Source: Roseateles sp. XES5
GTDB taxonomy: Bacteria; Pseudomonadota; Alphaproteobacteria; Rhizobiales; Rhizobiaceae
Reading direction: 5' to 3'
DNA: 64,000 bases
Assembly: GCF_020535545.1 (NCBI RefSeq)
Contig: NZ_CP084752.1
Span: 1,781,501 to 1,845,500, forward strand
Position 1 is the first letter of the stretch. The number at the start of each line of letters is the position of its first letter. Shown here piece by piece: positions 21,940 to 31,308 of the stretch. Both the position numbers and the translations under genes were made by a program. Below the pieces are notes generated by a model. The model was given only the letters and a program-made list of their open reading frames with translations, was not told the DNA's origin and searched no databases.

Positions 21940-22026
21940 TGCCCCTCCTTGGCTATGGGGCAACGACCGCGCCCGTCCTCAGCCGGCTAACGGAACCCTC
22001 GTCCCGTCAGCCGGCAGCGGACTGTC

Positions 22027-25000
22027 TCACTTCGCCCTTTCCTGCGCAAGGTCGCTCAGGATGCCGGCGGCGACGCTGACCTTGGCGAGCGTCGCTTCGC
22101 CCGTTTCCGTCAGCGCCGAGAGGTTCGCCGTCACGCGGGCAAGCCGCTCCTTCTCCGCCTGCTGCCAGGCGGCAAGCGGGGCCTTGTCGCCCTTGTGGCG
22201 GGCAAGCACGGCGCTTGCGAGGTCGCGGCGGGCATTGGCGATGTCGGTGAGGCTGCGCTGCAAGGCGAGCGCCTCATAGAGATCGCCGGTTGGAATGCGG
22301 CCCGCCGCCGAGAGCAGACGGCCGATGTTCAGCGCCGAGCTGATGCCGGCGAAGGTTTGCGCCGTCTTGCCGAGCGTATCGCCGGTGGCATTGGCGATCA
22401 GCATGACCTCGGGCACGAAGGTGAGCATGGAGAGCGTGGCGATCTCTTCCGCCAGCTCGCCCGGAACGCCTTCGTCCTCATAGGCATGGGCCTTGCGGCG
22501 GGCCTCGTCGCCGGCGGCTTCCGAAACCAGCGTCGCAAGGTTGGGGCGAAGCTGCTTCAGCGCCTGCTTGAGCTTGTGCACGGCCTGATCCATCGGGCCG
22601 GCGACCGCGCCGGTCGTCAGCAGCAGGCTGGTGACGGAGGCGTAGATGCGGCCGATCTCCTCGTAGAGCTCGTTCTGCACCGCGCCCGACACCACGTTGT
22701 CCAGCGCATCGACGCCGGCATAGAGCGTTGCCAGGCCGTAGCCATCACGGGCGATGATCGCCGCCTTCACCGCATCGGCGGAGCCGAAGCCGGTGCCGTC
22801 GGTCAGGGTGTTGACGAAGGCCGGGCCGCCGCGATTGATCACCTCGTTGGCGAGGATCGTCGCGATGATCTCGCGGCGCAGGCGATGCGAACGGATATCG
22901 TCCGCATGCGCCTTCTGCATCTTCGCCGGGAAGTAACCCGTCAGCGTCGGTTCGAAATAGGGCTCGTCCGGCAGGTTCGTGTGGATCAGTTCATCGAACA
23001 GCACCAGCTTGGCATAGGAGAGCAGCACGCCGATCTCCGGCCGCGTCAGCGGCTTGCCGGCCTGGTAGCGCTCTGCGACGGTGCGGTCGTCGGGCAGAGT
23101 CTCGACCTTGCGGTTGAGCTGGCCGGCGGCCTCGAAGCGATCCATCAGGCGCGTCAGCGGCGCGCGGTTGGCCGTGCCCTGCCGTTCCGTCAGCGAGATC
23201 GCCAGTGACTGCAGGTAGTTGTTGCGCAGCACGAGATGGGCCACCTCGTCCGTCATCGAGGCAAGCAGCACGTTGCGCTTGGCGCGCGTCAACCGCTCGT
23301 CGCGCATGGCCGAGGCGAGCGCGATCTTGATGTTGACCTCGACGTCCGACGAGTTCACGCCGGCCGAGTTGTCGATGGCGTCGGAATTGCTGCGTCCGCC
23401 CTTGAGGCCGAAGGCGATGCGGCCGCGCTGGGTGACGCCGAGATTGGCGCCCTCGCCGATCACCTTGGCACGCACGTCCTCGCCGACGATGCGGATCGGG
23501 TCGTTGGCGCGGTCGCCCACTTCCGCGTCCGTCTCGTTCTGGCCGCGGATATAGGTGCCGATGCCGCCGAACCACAGCAGGTCGACCGGGGCCTTGAGGA
23601 TCGCCGTCATGATTTCGAACGGCGTTGCCTTGGGCTTGTCGAGGCCGATCACGGCCATGGCTTCCGGCGTCAGCGTCACGGATTTTTCCGTACGCGGAAT
23701 GATCATCGCGCCCTTGGAGAGGACCGAGCGATCATAGTCCTGCCAGCTCGAGCGCGGCAGGTTGAACATGCGGCGGCGCTCGGCAAAGGACGTGTCGGTA
23801 TCCGGATTCGGATCGATGAAGATGTCGCGGTGGTCGAAGGCCGCGACGAGGCGAATCTTGCGCGACAGCAGCATGCCGTTGCCGAAGACGTCGCCAGACA
23901 TGTCGCCGACGCCGGCGACGGTGAACGGCGTCTTCTGGATGTCGATGTTCATCTCGCGGAAGTGGCGCTTGACGGTTTCCCAGCCGCCGCGGGCGGTGAT
24001 GCCCATCTTCTTGTGGTCGTAGCCGGCCGAGCCGCCCGACGCAAAGGCGTCGTCGAGCCAGAAGCCGGCTTCCTGGGCCAGCCCGTTCGCCGTGTCGGAG
24101 AAGGTCGCGGTGCCCTTGTCGGCGGCGACGACGAAATAGGGGTCGTCCCCGTCGATGCGCACGGTATCGGCCGGCGGCACGACGTCCTGGCCGACGATGT
24201 TGTCGGTGACGGAGAGCAGCGTGCGGATATAGGTCTTGTAGGCTTCGGTGCCGGCCTTGAAGACGGCGTCGCGGCTGCCGCCGACGGGAAGCTGCTTGGG
24301 ATAGAAGCCGCCCTTGGCGCCGACCGGCACGATGACCGAGTTCTTCACCTGCTGCGCCTTCACGAGGCCCAGCACTTCCGTGCGGTAGTCCTGCGCGCGG
24401 TCGGACCAGCGCAGGCCGCCGCGAGCGACCTTGCCGAAGCGCAGGTGCACGCCTTCCACTTCCGCGCCATAGACGAAGATTTCGCGGAAGGGGCGCGGCT
24501 CCGGCAGGCCGTCGAGGGCCTTCGGATCGAGCTTGATCGCCAGCGTCTTGCGCGGCTTGCCGTCCGCATCCTTCTGGAAATAGTTCGTGCGCAGCGTCGC
24601 CTCGATGGCATTGACGCAGCGGCGGAGCATCCGGTCCTCGTCGAGGCTCGGCACGTTTGCCAGCGCTTCCTCGATGGCCGCGGCCACCTCGGCAGACTTC
24701 TTCTCGCGCTGGCGATCCGAAAGCTTCGGATCGAGACGGGTCTCGAACAGGCGGAAGAGGTTCGCGGCGATGGCCGGATATTTGTTCAGCGTATCGGCGA
24801 TGTAGCCTTGCGAATAGGCGATGCCCGTCTGGCGCAGGTAACGCGAATAGGTGCGTAGCGCCATGATCTCGCGCGCCGAAAGGCCGGCGGTGAGGATCAG
24901 GCGGTTCAGCGCGTCGTCGTCCACCTCGCCGTGCCAGGCCGCGAGGAAGGCTTCCTCCAGGATCGGGCTCAGCTTGGCAAGGTTCACTTCCTGGCCGTCG

Positions 25001-26808
25001 CGCTGCTTCAGCTCCATGTCATGCAGGATGACGCGGCGCTGCTTGCCGTCGAGGCCGACGAGCGTCAGGTCGTGCGTCTGCTCGCTGACGACGTTGAAGC
25101 CGAGGTTTTCGAGCAGCGGGACGCGCTGCGAGAGCGAAACCGGCTCGCCGGCATGGAAGATCTTCAGTTCGACGGAGGTGAGATCCGTGTTCCAGGCCTT
25201 GCGGTAGAAGGCGATGCTGATCGGGTTTTCCGCCGTTGCCGTGGTGATCAGCGCAAGATCCGCATGGGCTTCGGCCGGAGTGAAGTCTTCCTGATAGCCG
25301 CGGTCGGTGTCGAGGCGCACGCCATCGGCATTGGACAGGGCCTCGAAACGGTCGGTCCAGCGCGTCGCGATCTCGCGCACCGCCTGTTCCAGCTTCGGCT
25401 GCGGAATGCGCGGCGTCTTGCCGCCGGAGCGGCCGATGATGAAGTGCACGCGGGCAAGGCCGCCTTCCGGGAAGGCCGGATAGTAAGCCGAGACACGGCC
25501 GTCGTAAGCCGACTTCAGATAGTTGCCGATCTTCTCGCGCACGTCCGAATCGTACTGCTCGCGCGGCACGTAGACGATCACAGAAACGAAGCGGTCGAAG
25601 CGGTCGATGCGCGGCAGGACGCGGATGCGTGGCCGGTCCGAGAGTTCGTTGATCTGTTCGCAGAAGCTGGCGAGCAGGCCTGTGTCGATCTGGAAGAGAT
25701 CGTCACGCGGATAGGATTCCAGCGTGTTGATCAGCATCTTGCCGGAATGGCTCTTCGGGTCGTAGCCGAAATGCTCGACGACCGCCTCCACCTTGGAGCG
25801 CAGGAGCGGAATCTGGCCGGCGGCATGGGTATAGGCGGTGGAGGTGAAGAGGCCGACGATGCGCAGTTCGCCGATGACCTTGCCCTTCTCGTCGAAGCGC
25901 TTGAGGCCGACATAGTCCATATAGGCCCGGCGGTGCACGACGGATTTCACATTGGCCTTGGTGACGATGAGGAAATCCGGGCCTTCGAGGAATTCGAGAA
26001 TTTCCGGCGTCGTCGTCACGGCATCCTTGCCGAGGCGCAGCACGCGCACATCAGGATCGGAGAGAATGCCGAGGCCTTCGCCGCCGCGTTCCACGGTCGC
26101 CGCCTCGCCCTTGCCGGAATAGCTGTATTCCCGCATGCCGAGGAAGGTGAAGTTGTTGGCGCGCAGCCAGTCGAGGAAGGCGAGCGCCTCGTCCTTGCCG
26201 GGCTTCTCCTTGGCGTAACGGGCCATGTCGGCCATGGTGCTGTCGAGCTTTTCCAGCATGGACGGCCAGTCGTCGACGGCAAGGTGCACCTGGTTCAGCG
26301 CATTGCCGACGCGCTCGGCGAGGGAGGCGGCCTCGGCCGGCGCAAGTTCGGACAGATGGATCTCGATGTGGCTGACCCGGTGTGACGGATCGCTTTCCTC
26401 GTCCGGCGAGAAGAGCTTCGGCGCCTCGCCCGGCGCCACGACGAGGATCGGGTGGATCGCAAGGTGGATGTCGCGATGCGTGCTCGTCACTTCGCCCATG
26501 ACCGAATCGTAAAGGAACGGCTGGTTGCGGTCGGTGACGGAGAGGACGGAGACCGGCTGGCCCTGCGGCTTCACGTCGGTAAGCGTGGTGACGGTGACGC
26601 GCGGCGCGCTGCCGTCCCAGGCCTCGATTTCGGCCATGGCATGGGCGGCTGCTGCGGCCAGCATCTCACCCGTATAGTGCTCGATATCGTCCTTGCTGGC
26701 ACGCCCGAAAAGGATGTCCGGGTTGAGCGTCTTTGCGCCGAGGGCGGCTGCTGCGGCCTTTGCGGCCTCGATGTGTTTTTCTCGTTTCATATTGGTCCTG
26801 GCACCCAT
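22027..26808 (-). CDS. gdhB: NAD-specific glutamate dehydrogenase, large (~180 kDa) type
   Basis: The enzyme oxidises glutamate to 2-oxoglutarate and ammonia. At 1,593 residues it belongs to the large GDH class known from Caulobacter, Pseudomonas and Streptomyces, with a long N-terminal ACT-containing regulatory part and catalytic domain in the third quarter (GAKGGFYPKQLP, DVVPPADTVRIDGDDPYFV, SGGSAGYDHKKMG, GDMSGDVFGNGML). Start MGARTNMKREK has AGGGAGAA upstream; an in-frame open stretch further upstream lacks coding character and covers the divergent pdxY. The symbol is by analogy and less certain than the product. Confidence 0.94.
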   Translation of the reverse strand: MGARTNMKREKHIEAAKAAAAALGAKTLNPDILFGRASKDDIEHYTGEMLAAAAAHAMAEIEAWDGSAPRVTVTTLTDVKPQGQPVSVLSVTDRNQPFLYDSVMGEVTSTHRDIHLAIHPILVVAPGEAPKLFSPDEESDPSHRVSHIEIHLSELAPAEAASLAERVGNALNQVHLAVDDWPSMLEKLDSTMADMARYAKEKPGKDEALAFLDWLRANNFTFLGMREYSYSGKGEAATVERGGEGLGILSDPDVRVLRLGKDAVTTTPEILEFLEGPDFLIVTKANVKSVVHRRAYMDYVGLKRFDEKGKVIGELRIVGLFTSTAYTHAAGQIPLLRSKVEAVVEHFGYDPKSHSGKMLINTLESYPRDDLFQIDTGLLASFCEQINELSDRPRIRVLPRIDRFDRFVSVIVYVPREQYDSDVREKIGNYLKSAYDGRVSAYYPAFPEGGLARVHFIIGRSGGKTPRIPQPKLEQAVREIATRWTDRFEALSNADGVRLDTDRGYQEDFTPAEAHADLALITTATAENPISIAFYRKAWNTDLTSVELKIFHAGEPVSLSQRVPLLENLGFNVVSEQTHDLTLVGLDGKQRRVILHDMELKQRDGQEVNLAKLSPILEEAFLAAWHGEVDDDALNRLILTAGLSAREIMALRTYSRYLRQTGIAYSQGYIADTLNKYPAIAANLFRLFETRLDPKLSDRQREKKSAEVAAAIEEALANVPSLDEDRMLRRCVNAIEATLRTNYFQKDADGKPRKTLAIKLDPKALDGLPEPRPFREIFVYGAEVEGVHLRFGKVARGGLRWSDRAQDYRTEVLGLVKAQQVKNSVIVPVGAKGGFYPKQLPVGGSRDAVFKAGTEAYKTYIRTLLSVTDNIVGQDVVPPADTVRIDGDDPYFVVAADKGTATFSDTANGLAQEAGFWLDDAFASGGSAGYDHKKMGITARGGWETVKRHFREMNIDIQKTPFTVAGVGDMSGDVFGNGMLLSRKIRLVAAFDHRDIFIDPNPDTDTSFAERRRMFNLPRSSWQDYDRSVLSKGAMIIPRTEKSVTLTPEAMAVIGLDKPKATPFEIMTAILKAPVDLLWFGGIGTYIRGQNETDAEVGDRANDPIRIVGEDVRAKVIGEGANLGVTQRGRIAFGLKGGRSNSDAIDNSAGVNSSDVEVNIKIALASAMRDERLTRAKRNVLLASMTDEVAHLVLRNNYLQSLAISLTERQGTANRAPLTRLMDRFEAAGQLNRKVETLPDDRTVAERYQAGKPLTRPEIGVLLSYAKLVLFDELIHTNLPDEPYFEPTLTGYFPAKMQKAHADDIRSHRLRREIIATILANEVINRGGPAFVNTLTDGTGFGSADAVKAAIIARDGYGLATLYAGVDALDNVVSGAVQNELYEEIGRIYASVTSLLLTTGAVAGPMDQAVHKLKQALKQLRPNLATLVSEAAGDEARRKAHAYEDEGVPGELAEEIATLSMLTFVPEVMLIANATGDTLGKTAQTFAGISSALNIGRLLSAAGRIPTGDLYEALALQRSLTDIANARRDLASAVLARHKGDKAPLAAWQQAEKERLARVTANLSALTETGEATLAKVSVAAGILSDLAQERAK

Positions 26809-27075
26809 GGAATTCTCCCTCGAATCCGATGGCCGGGACGTTAGCAGAAGAAAAAATACGCGCGACGAAATTTGTGCGTTTGCGAGAAAATTCAATCGAT
26901 TTTGTCCGGAATAGGTCAGTTTTGCTGTCGTTTTGTCGTGAAATTCATGATTTTTCGTCGAAAAGTAGCCCAAAACCGGCCTGAACCGCTCAATCCGGTC
27001 ATTTCCCAAGAGAACCGAATGTTGACAGAAAAGGACCCCCTTGCGATCACTTCGGCCAAGCGAAGGGAGCCGGCT

Positions 27076-27951
27076 ATGCACGACAGCGACAAGGGCACGG
27101 TCATCGTCATTTCGAGCCATGTGGTGCGTGGAACGGTGGGCAACCGCGCCGCTGTCTTCGCACTCGAAACGCTCGGCCACCCTGTCTGGGCGCTGCCCAC
27201 CGTCATCCTGCCCTGGCATCCCGGCCATGGCCGCGCGACCCGCATTCCGCTCGCGGCCGACGATTTCGACGCGGTCGTTTCCGATCTCATTCGCGCGCCC
27301 TGGCGCGGCGAGGTGAAGGCGGTGCTGACCGGCTATCTCGGAAGTGCGGACCAGGCCCGCTCGGTGGCGCGGCTTGTCGAGAGCCTCAGGGCCGACAATC
27401 CCGACCTTCTCTATATGTGCGATCCCGTCTGCGGGGACGAGCGTGGCCTCTATGTGCCGGAGGAGACGGCGGTGGCGATCCGCGATAGCCTGATCCCGCT
27501 CGCCTCCATTGCCACGCCGAACCGCTTCGAACTGTCCTGGCTCGCCGGTGCGCCGCTGGAGACCAATGCGGCGATCGTCGACGCGGCGCTGTCGCTCGGT
27601 CCGGCCCGCATGCTCGTCACGTCGGCGCATCCGCTGATGGTCGGCAGTACCGGCAACCTCTATCTGTCCGGCCGCAGCGCGCTTCTGGCCGAACACCGCC
27701 TCGTGCCCAACCCGCCGAACGGCACCGGCGACCTGCTGTCGGCCATTTTTCTCTCGCGGGTGATGGAGGGCTTGGCCGACGAGCGCGCTTTGATGAGCGC
27801 GACGGCCAGCGTTTTCGAGATCGTCGCGCGCACCGCCAAGCGCGGCGCCGACGAATTGACGCTGGAGCAGGACGCGTCCAGCATCTCGACCCCGATGGCC
27901 ATGGTGCACATGCGCCGCCTCATGCATCCGGCGCAAACGCGCCGGCCGTAA
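27076..27951 (+). CDS. pdxY: Pyridoxal kinase (PdxY/PdxK-like)
   Basis: Phosphorylates B6 vitamers in the PLP salvage pathway; ribokinase superfamily. 291 residues from an ATG with AAGGGAG upstream. SSHVVRGTVGNRAA and LPTVILPWHPGHG match the N-terminal substrate region, DPVCGDERGLYV the central block, ATPNRFEL the acceptor region and NPPNGTGDLLSAIFL the GTGD anion-hole with catalytic Asp. Divergent from the NAD-GDH gene across a 267-bp, unusually AT-rich gap (26809-27075) that must hold both promoters. Confidence 0.9.
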   Translation: MHDSDKGTVIVISSHVVRGTVGNRAAVFALETLGHPVWALPTVILPWHPGHGRATRIPLAADDFDAVVSDLIRAPWRGEVKAVLTGYLGSADQARSVARLVESLRADNPDLLYMCDPVCGDERGLYVPEETAVAIRDSLIPLASIATPNRFELSWLAGAPLETNAAIVDAALSLGPARMLVTSAHPLMVGSTGNLYLSGRSALLAEHRLVPNPPNGTGDLLSAIFLSRVMEGLADERALMSATASVFEIVARTAKRGADELTLEQDASSISTPMAMVHMRRLMHPAQTRRP

Positions 27952-28048
27952 CGCGATCCGGTCTTGCGCCCTGCCCTTCGGAATGGTTTATGCGTCAAGC
28001 CGGATGGAGCCTCGTCCGGCAGATCGTATCACGGGGGTATTCCGACGC

Positions 28049-28690
28049 ATGAACCGCTTTCCCGATCGTCTCCTGAATGGCTACCGCAATTTCATGTCCG
28101 GCCGTTATGCCGAACAGTCGGCGCGCTACAGGGCGCTGGCCGAGACCGGCCAGAAGCCGAAGACCCTTGTCATCGCCTGTTGCGATTCCCGCGCCGCGCC
28201 GGAGACGATCTTCGACAGCGGGCCGGGCGAACTCTTCGTCGTGCGCAACGTCGCGAACCTCGTGCCGCCCTATGAGCCGGACGGCCAGTTCCATGCCACC
28301 TCCGCGGCGCTCGAATTCGCCGTGCAGTCGCTCAAGGTCACCGATATCCTCGTGATGGGTCACGGCCGCTGCGGCGGTATCTCCGCCGCGCTCGATCCCG
28401 ATGCCGAACCGCTGTCGCCGGGCGATTTCATCGGCAAGTGGATGGGCATGCTGAAGCCCGTCGCCGAGCAGATCCAGGGTGCGGAAATCCTGACGCAGGG
28501 CGAACGCCAGCGCGCCCTCGAACGCGTCTCCATCCGCAATTCCATCGCCAATCTCAGGACGTTCCCCTGCGTGCGCATCCTGGAGGAAAAGGGCCGCATC
28601 CAGTTGCACGGCGCCTGGTTCGACATCTCGACCGGCGAGCTCTGGATCATGGACGCCGCCACTGGCGACTTCAAGCGCCCGAGCGCATAA
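28049..28690 (+). CDS. Beta-class carbonic anhydrase
   Basis: Interconverts CO2 and bicarbonate with zinc. The 213-residue protein has the zinc/active site motifs CCDSR (44-48) and HGRCGG (105-110), giving the Cys-Asp-Arg dyad and Cys-His-Cys ligands. Start MNRFPDRLLNGYRNFM is the family start; an upstream ATG at 27983 is open but lacks a ribosome-binding site. Ends at a strong shared terminator. Confidence 0.93.
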   Translation: MNRFPDRLLNGYRNFMSGRYAEQSARYRALAETGQKPKTLVIACCDSRAAPETIFDSGPGELFVVRNVANLVPPYEPDGQFHATSAALEFAVQSLKVTDILVMGHGRCGGISAALDPDAEPLSPGDFIGKWMGMLKPVAEQIQGAEILTQGERQRALERVSIRNSIANLRTFPCVRILEEKGRIQLHGAWFDISTGELWIMDAATGDFKRPSA

Positions 28691-28692
28691 CG

Positions 28693-28729
28693 AAAAAGCC
28701 CGGCACGGTTTCCCGCGCCGGGCTTTTTG
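28693..28729. terminator. Bidirectional terminator, carbonic anhydrase / transglycosylase
   Basis: AAAAAGCCCGGC / GCCGGGCTTTTT forms a 12-bp stem with a 12-base loop and T-runs on both strands, between two convergent genes. Confidence 0.9.
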
Positions 28730-28744
28730 TTGAAGAGAACCGGC

Positions 28745-29566
28745 TTAGTTGCCGTCGATTTCCGCACCGATGATGGCGATCGCGCGCTGGTAGACGCTGG
28801 CTGCGTTCCAACCCTGCAGGGCGCCGAAATTGCCTTCGCCCGGCTGGTAGCCGCCGCCGGCGCGCCAGCCGTGGCCGCGCAGGAAGTTCGCCGTGGAGGC
28901 GAGCGCGTCGGCCTTCGAGCCGACGAGATCGATGCGGCCGTTGCCGTCGCCGTCGACACCGTATTTCAGCACGTTTGCCGGCAGGAACTGGGTCTGGCCG
29001 ATTTCGCCATGCGCGGCGCCGCGCGCCGTGGTGCTCAGCGTGCCGTTCTGCACGAGCTGCAGGGCGGCATAGAGCTGGTTCGTGAAATAGTCAGAGCGAC
29101 GGCAGTCATAGGCGAGCGTCGCGACGGCCGAAAGCGTGTGTTCCTTGCCGAGGAAGCCGCCGAAGCCGGTTTCCATGCCCCAGATGGCGATGAGCGGGCC
29201 GGCGGGAACGCCGTAGCGGCTCTCGATGCGCTGGAAGAGCGCGGCGTTCTGCTTCTTCATGCTCTTGCCGCGGCTGATGATGGCCTTGCCACCGCGCTTC
29301 TGCATGAACTGGTCGAGCGAGAGCTTGAAGCTCTTCTGGCCGCGGTCGGCGCGGATCGTGGCGCGAGCATAGCTGACATTGGCGAAGGCCTTGTCGAGCG
29401 TTCCGCGGCTGATGCCGCGACCGGCTGCCTCATCCTTGAACGCTTCAACCCAGGCCGGAAAACCGCCCGCATCATTGCCGCACTTGGCGGCCTGTGCCGC
29501 TGCCGGTACCGCCGCCGTGGCGATCATTGCGGCCAGAACCTTGGCCACGCTCTTGATCATGCCCAT
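28745..29566 (-). CDS. Lytic murein transglycosylase, MltB-like (GH103)
   Basis: Cleaves peptidoglycan glycan strands to 1,6-anhydro products. 273 residues with a Sec signal peptide (about 1-27, ending AAAQAA) and no lipobox, so it is periplasmic and soluble. The catalytic glutamate is E132 in GMETGFGG; IGQTQFLP and DGDGNGRIDL are further MltB blocks. Start MGMIKSV is chosen over an ATG 45 bases upstream, which has no signal-peptide character. Confidence 0.9.
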   Translation of the reverse strand: MGMIKSVAKVLAAMIATAAVPAAAQAAKCGNDAGGFPAWVEAFKDEAAGRGISRGTLDKAFANVSYARATIRADRGQKSFKLSLDQFMQKRGGKAIISRGKSMKKQNAALFQRIESRYGVPAGPLIAIWGMETGFGGFLGKEHTLSAVATLAYDCRRSDYFTNQLYAALQLVQNGTLSTTARGAAHGEIGQTQFLPANVLKYGVDGDGNGRIDLVGSKADALASTANFLRGHGWRAGGGYQPGEGNFGALQGWNAASVYQRAIAIIGAEIDGN

Positions 29567-29598
29567 GAAAAACCCCGTGATCTCGTGAATTCCGCTGC

Positions 29599-29727
29599 GG
29601 GAGCATGGCATGCTCCCCTGTTCCTGTCATCGCACCATGCCGTGAACCCTTGCCGGCGACACTGGCCGGACCGGTTCAAAGCGAAGTCCCGATTGTTCTC
29701 AAACGGAACAACCGGGACTTTTATTTA
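29599..29727 (+). ncRNA. Possible small RNA between mltB-like gene and asd
   Basis: The 224-bp gap between two minus-strand genes holds a perfect 19-bp palindrome (29599-29617, GGGAGCATG-G-CATGCTCCC) and, at 29684-29727, a hairpin AAGTCCCG...CGGGACTT followed on the plus strand by TTATTTAAATT. A plus-strand terminator with no plus-strand gene before it suggests a short transcript. No promoter is clear and I match no known family; the hairpin could also serve asd weakly. Confidence 0.3.
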
Positions 29728-29790
29728 AATTGGGTTAAGGGATCGTTGCCACATCCTGCCGGAATGCGGAAAAACGGTCCTTCCCAAAAA

Positions 29791-30825
29791 TCAGGCGGCC
29801 TGCTTCTTCGCCTTGATCAGACCGCGGGCGACGAGCAGCTCCGCGATCTGGATGGCGTTGAGGGCGGCACCCTTGCGCAGGTTGTCGGAGACGACCCAGA
29901 GATTGAGGCCGTTTTCGACGGTCGCGTCCTCGCGGATGCGCGAGATGTAGGTGGCGTCTTCACCGGCCGATTCGTACGGGGTGATGTAGCCGCCGTTCTC
30001 GTGCTTGTCGATGACCTGGCAACCGGGCGCTTCGCGCAGGATCTCGCGCGCCTCGTCGGCGGTGATTTCCTTCTCGAACTCGATGTTGACCGATTCGGAG
30101 TGGCCGATGAAGACCGGGACGCGCACGGCCGTGCAGGTCACCTTGATCTTCGGGTCGAGCATCTTCTTGGTCTCGGCGAGAACCTTCCACTCTTCCTTCG
30201 TGTAGCCGTCTTCCATGAAGACGTCGATGTGCGGGATGACGTTGAAGGCGATACGCTTGGTGAACTTCTTCGATTCGATCGGATCGGCGACGAAGACGGC
30301 GCGGGTCTGGTTGAAGAGCTCGTCCATGCCGTCCTTGCCGGCGCCGGATACGGACTGGTAGGTCGACACGACGACGCGCTTGATGGTGGCGCGGTCATGC
30401 AGCGGCTTCAGCGCGACGACGAGCTGGGCGGTCGAGCAATTCGGATTGGCGATGATGTTCTTGCGGGTGAACTGCGCGATGGCGTCAGGGTTCACTTCCG
30501 GAACGATCAGCGGCACGTCGGCGTCGTAGCGCCAGGCCGAGGAGTTGTCGATGACGACGCAGCCCTGCGCGCCGATCTTCGGCGAGTACTTCTGCGATAC
30601 CGAACCGCCGGCCGACATCAGGCAGATGTCCGTGTCGGAGAAATCGTAGTTTTCGAGGTTCTGCACCTTCAGCGTCCGGTCGCCGAAGGAGACTTCGGTG
30701 CCCTGGGAACGGGCGGAAGCGAGCGCAACGACTTCGTCAGCCGGAAAACCGCGCTCGGAAAGGATGTTCAGCATTTCGCGGCCGACATTGCCGGTCGCGC
30801 CGGCGACTGCGATCTTGAAACCCAT
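29791..30825 (-). CDS. asd: Aspartate-semialdehyde dehydrogenase Asd
   Basis: Reduces aspartyl phosphate to aspartate semialdehyde, the branch point to lysine/diaminopimelate, threonine and methionine. 344 residues; NADP loop GATGNVG at 9-15 and active-site Cys130 in NPNCSTAQL are present. The ATG at 30825 has AGAGAG eight bases upstream; that site can pair with GCTCTCT in the leader (see leader peptide). The message probably begins near 31074 and contains a Thr/Lys-rich small ORF. Confidence 0.96.
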   Translation of the reverse strand: MGFKIAVAGATGNVGREMLNILSERGFPADEVVALASARSQGTEVSFGDRTLKVQNLENYDFSDTDICLMSAGGSVSQKYSPKIGAQGCVVIDNSSAWRYDADVPLIVPEVNPDAIAQFTRKNIIANPNCSTAQLVVALKPLHDRATIKRVVVSTYQSVSGAGKDGMDELFNQTRAVFVADPIESKKFTKRIAFNVIPHIDVFMEDGYTKEEWKVLAETKKMLDPKIKVTCTAVRVPVFIGHSESVNIEFEKEITADEAREILREAPGCQVIDKHENGGYITPYESAGEDATYISRIREDATVENGLNLWVVSDNLRKGAALNAIQIAELLVARGLIKAKKQAA

Positions 30826-30869
30826 GACTAAAGCTCTCTTTCTCTGTCTCTCCGCAGGTTCAGGAGGGG

Positions 30870-30923
30870 AAACCCGCCGGCCTCGACGCGGGTTTCGGTC
30901 CCCGGCCATACCGGGGAGAGAGC
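30870..30923 (-). promoter_or_regulatory. asd: Candidate attenuator hairpins in the asd leader
   Basis: On the minus strand, downstream of the small ORF, lie CCCCGG-TATGG-CCGGGG (30900-30916) and AAACCCGC...GCGGGTTT (30870-30895). Neither has a following U-run, so they are not classical terminators. GCTCTCT (30917-30923, minus strand) is complementary to AGAGAGC (30833-30839) covering the asd Shine-Dalgarno. This could allow translational rather than transcriptional control. Inference only. Confidence 0.35.
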
Positions 30924-30938
30924 GGTGGGCCAGAGACG

Positions 30939-31058
30939 TCAGACGGTTTTCGTCGTCGTTTTGGCCGTTGTTTTGGAAATCGATACGCAATGGCGAACCC
31001 GTCCGGCGTTGAAGGCCGGAGCGATCATGCGGGCGATGGCAATCCCATAGCGGTACAT
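30939..31058 (-). CDS. 39-residue ORF, candidate Thr/Lys leader peptide of asd
   Basis: The ORF starts MYRYGIAIARM, has AAAGGAA at good spacing, and ends SKTTAKTTTKTV, so six Thr and three Lys codons fall in its last eleven positions. Asd makes a precursor of exactly threonine and lysine. It lies on the same strand, 113 bases before asd and directly after a sigma70-like promoter. Geometry and codon content resemble attenuation leader peptides such as that of the E. coli thr operon. No homologue is known to me. Confidence 0.5.
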   Translation of the reverse strand: MYRYGIAIARMIAPAFNAGRVRHCVSISKTTAKTTTKTV

Positions 31059-31080
31059 GGCGGTTCCTTTGCGTGCGACG

Positions 31081-31108
31081 TGAATACGCCGATCTGCCGA
31101 AGAGTCAA
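31081..31108 (-). promoter_or_regulatory. asd: Sigma70-like promoter of the asd transcript
   Basis: On the minus strand TTGACT (31108-31103) and TATTCA (31086-31081) are separated by 16 bases. The predicted start, about 31074, is only some 16 bases before the 39-codon ORF, so that ORF would be the first thing translated. The further 200 bases up to the MHS transporter gene show no other gene. Confidence 0.5.
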
Positions 31109-31308
31109 GCCTTCCGTGCTGCATCGCGCAAAGACATCCGCCCGCGACTTAAGTCGTACACCCAAAGTCATAAGTCCAAAGCAGCGCTGATGTCACAAGG
31201 CGTTTTCTGCCATCCTTTCATCAGGCGCACCCCGTCCGGCGTTTTAGGGAGAAATTCCGGACCATTCCTGGGTTGCCCCGCTACGCCGTTTTTGTGGAGG
31301 ACAAACAA

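Noticed and set aside
26809..27936. N-terminal extension of the NAD-glutamate dehydrogenase reaching to 27936
   Set aside because: It lies opposite pdxY, lacks coding character and ignores the good ribosome-binding site before 26808.
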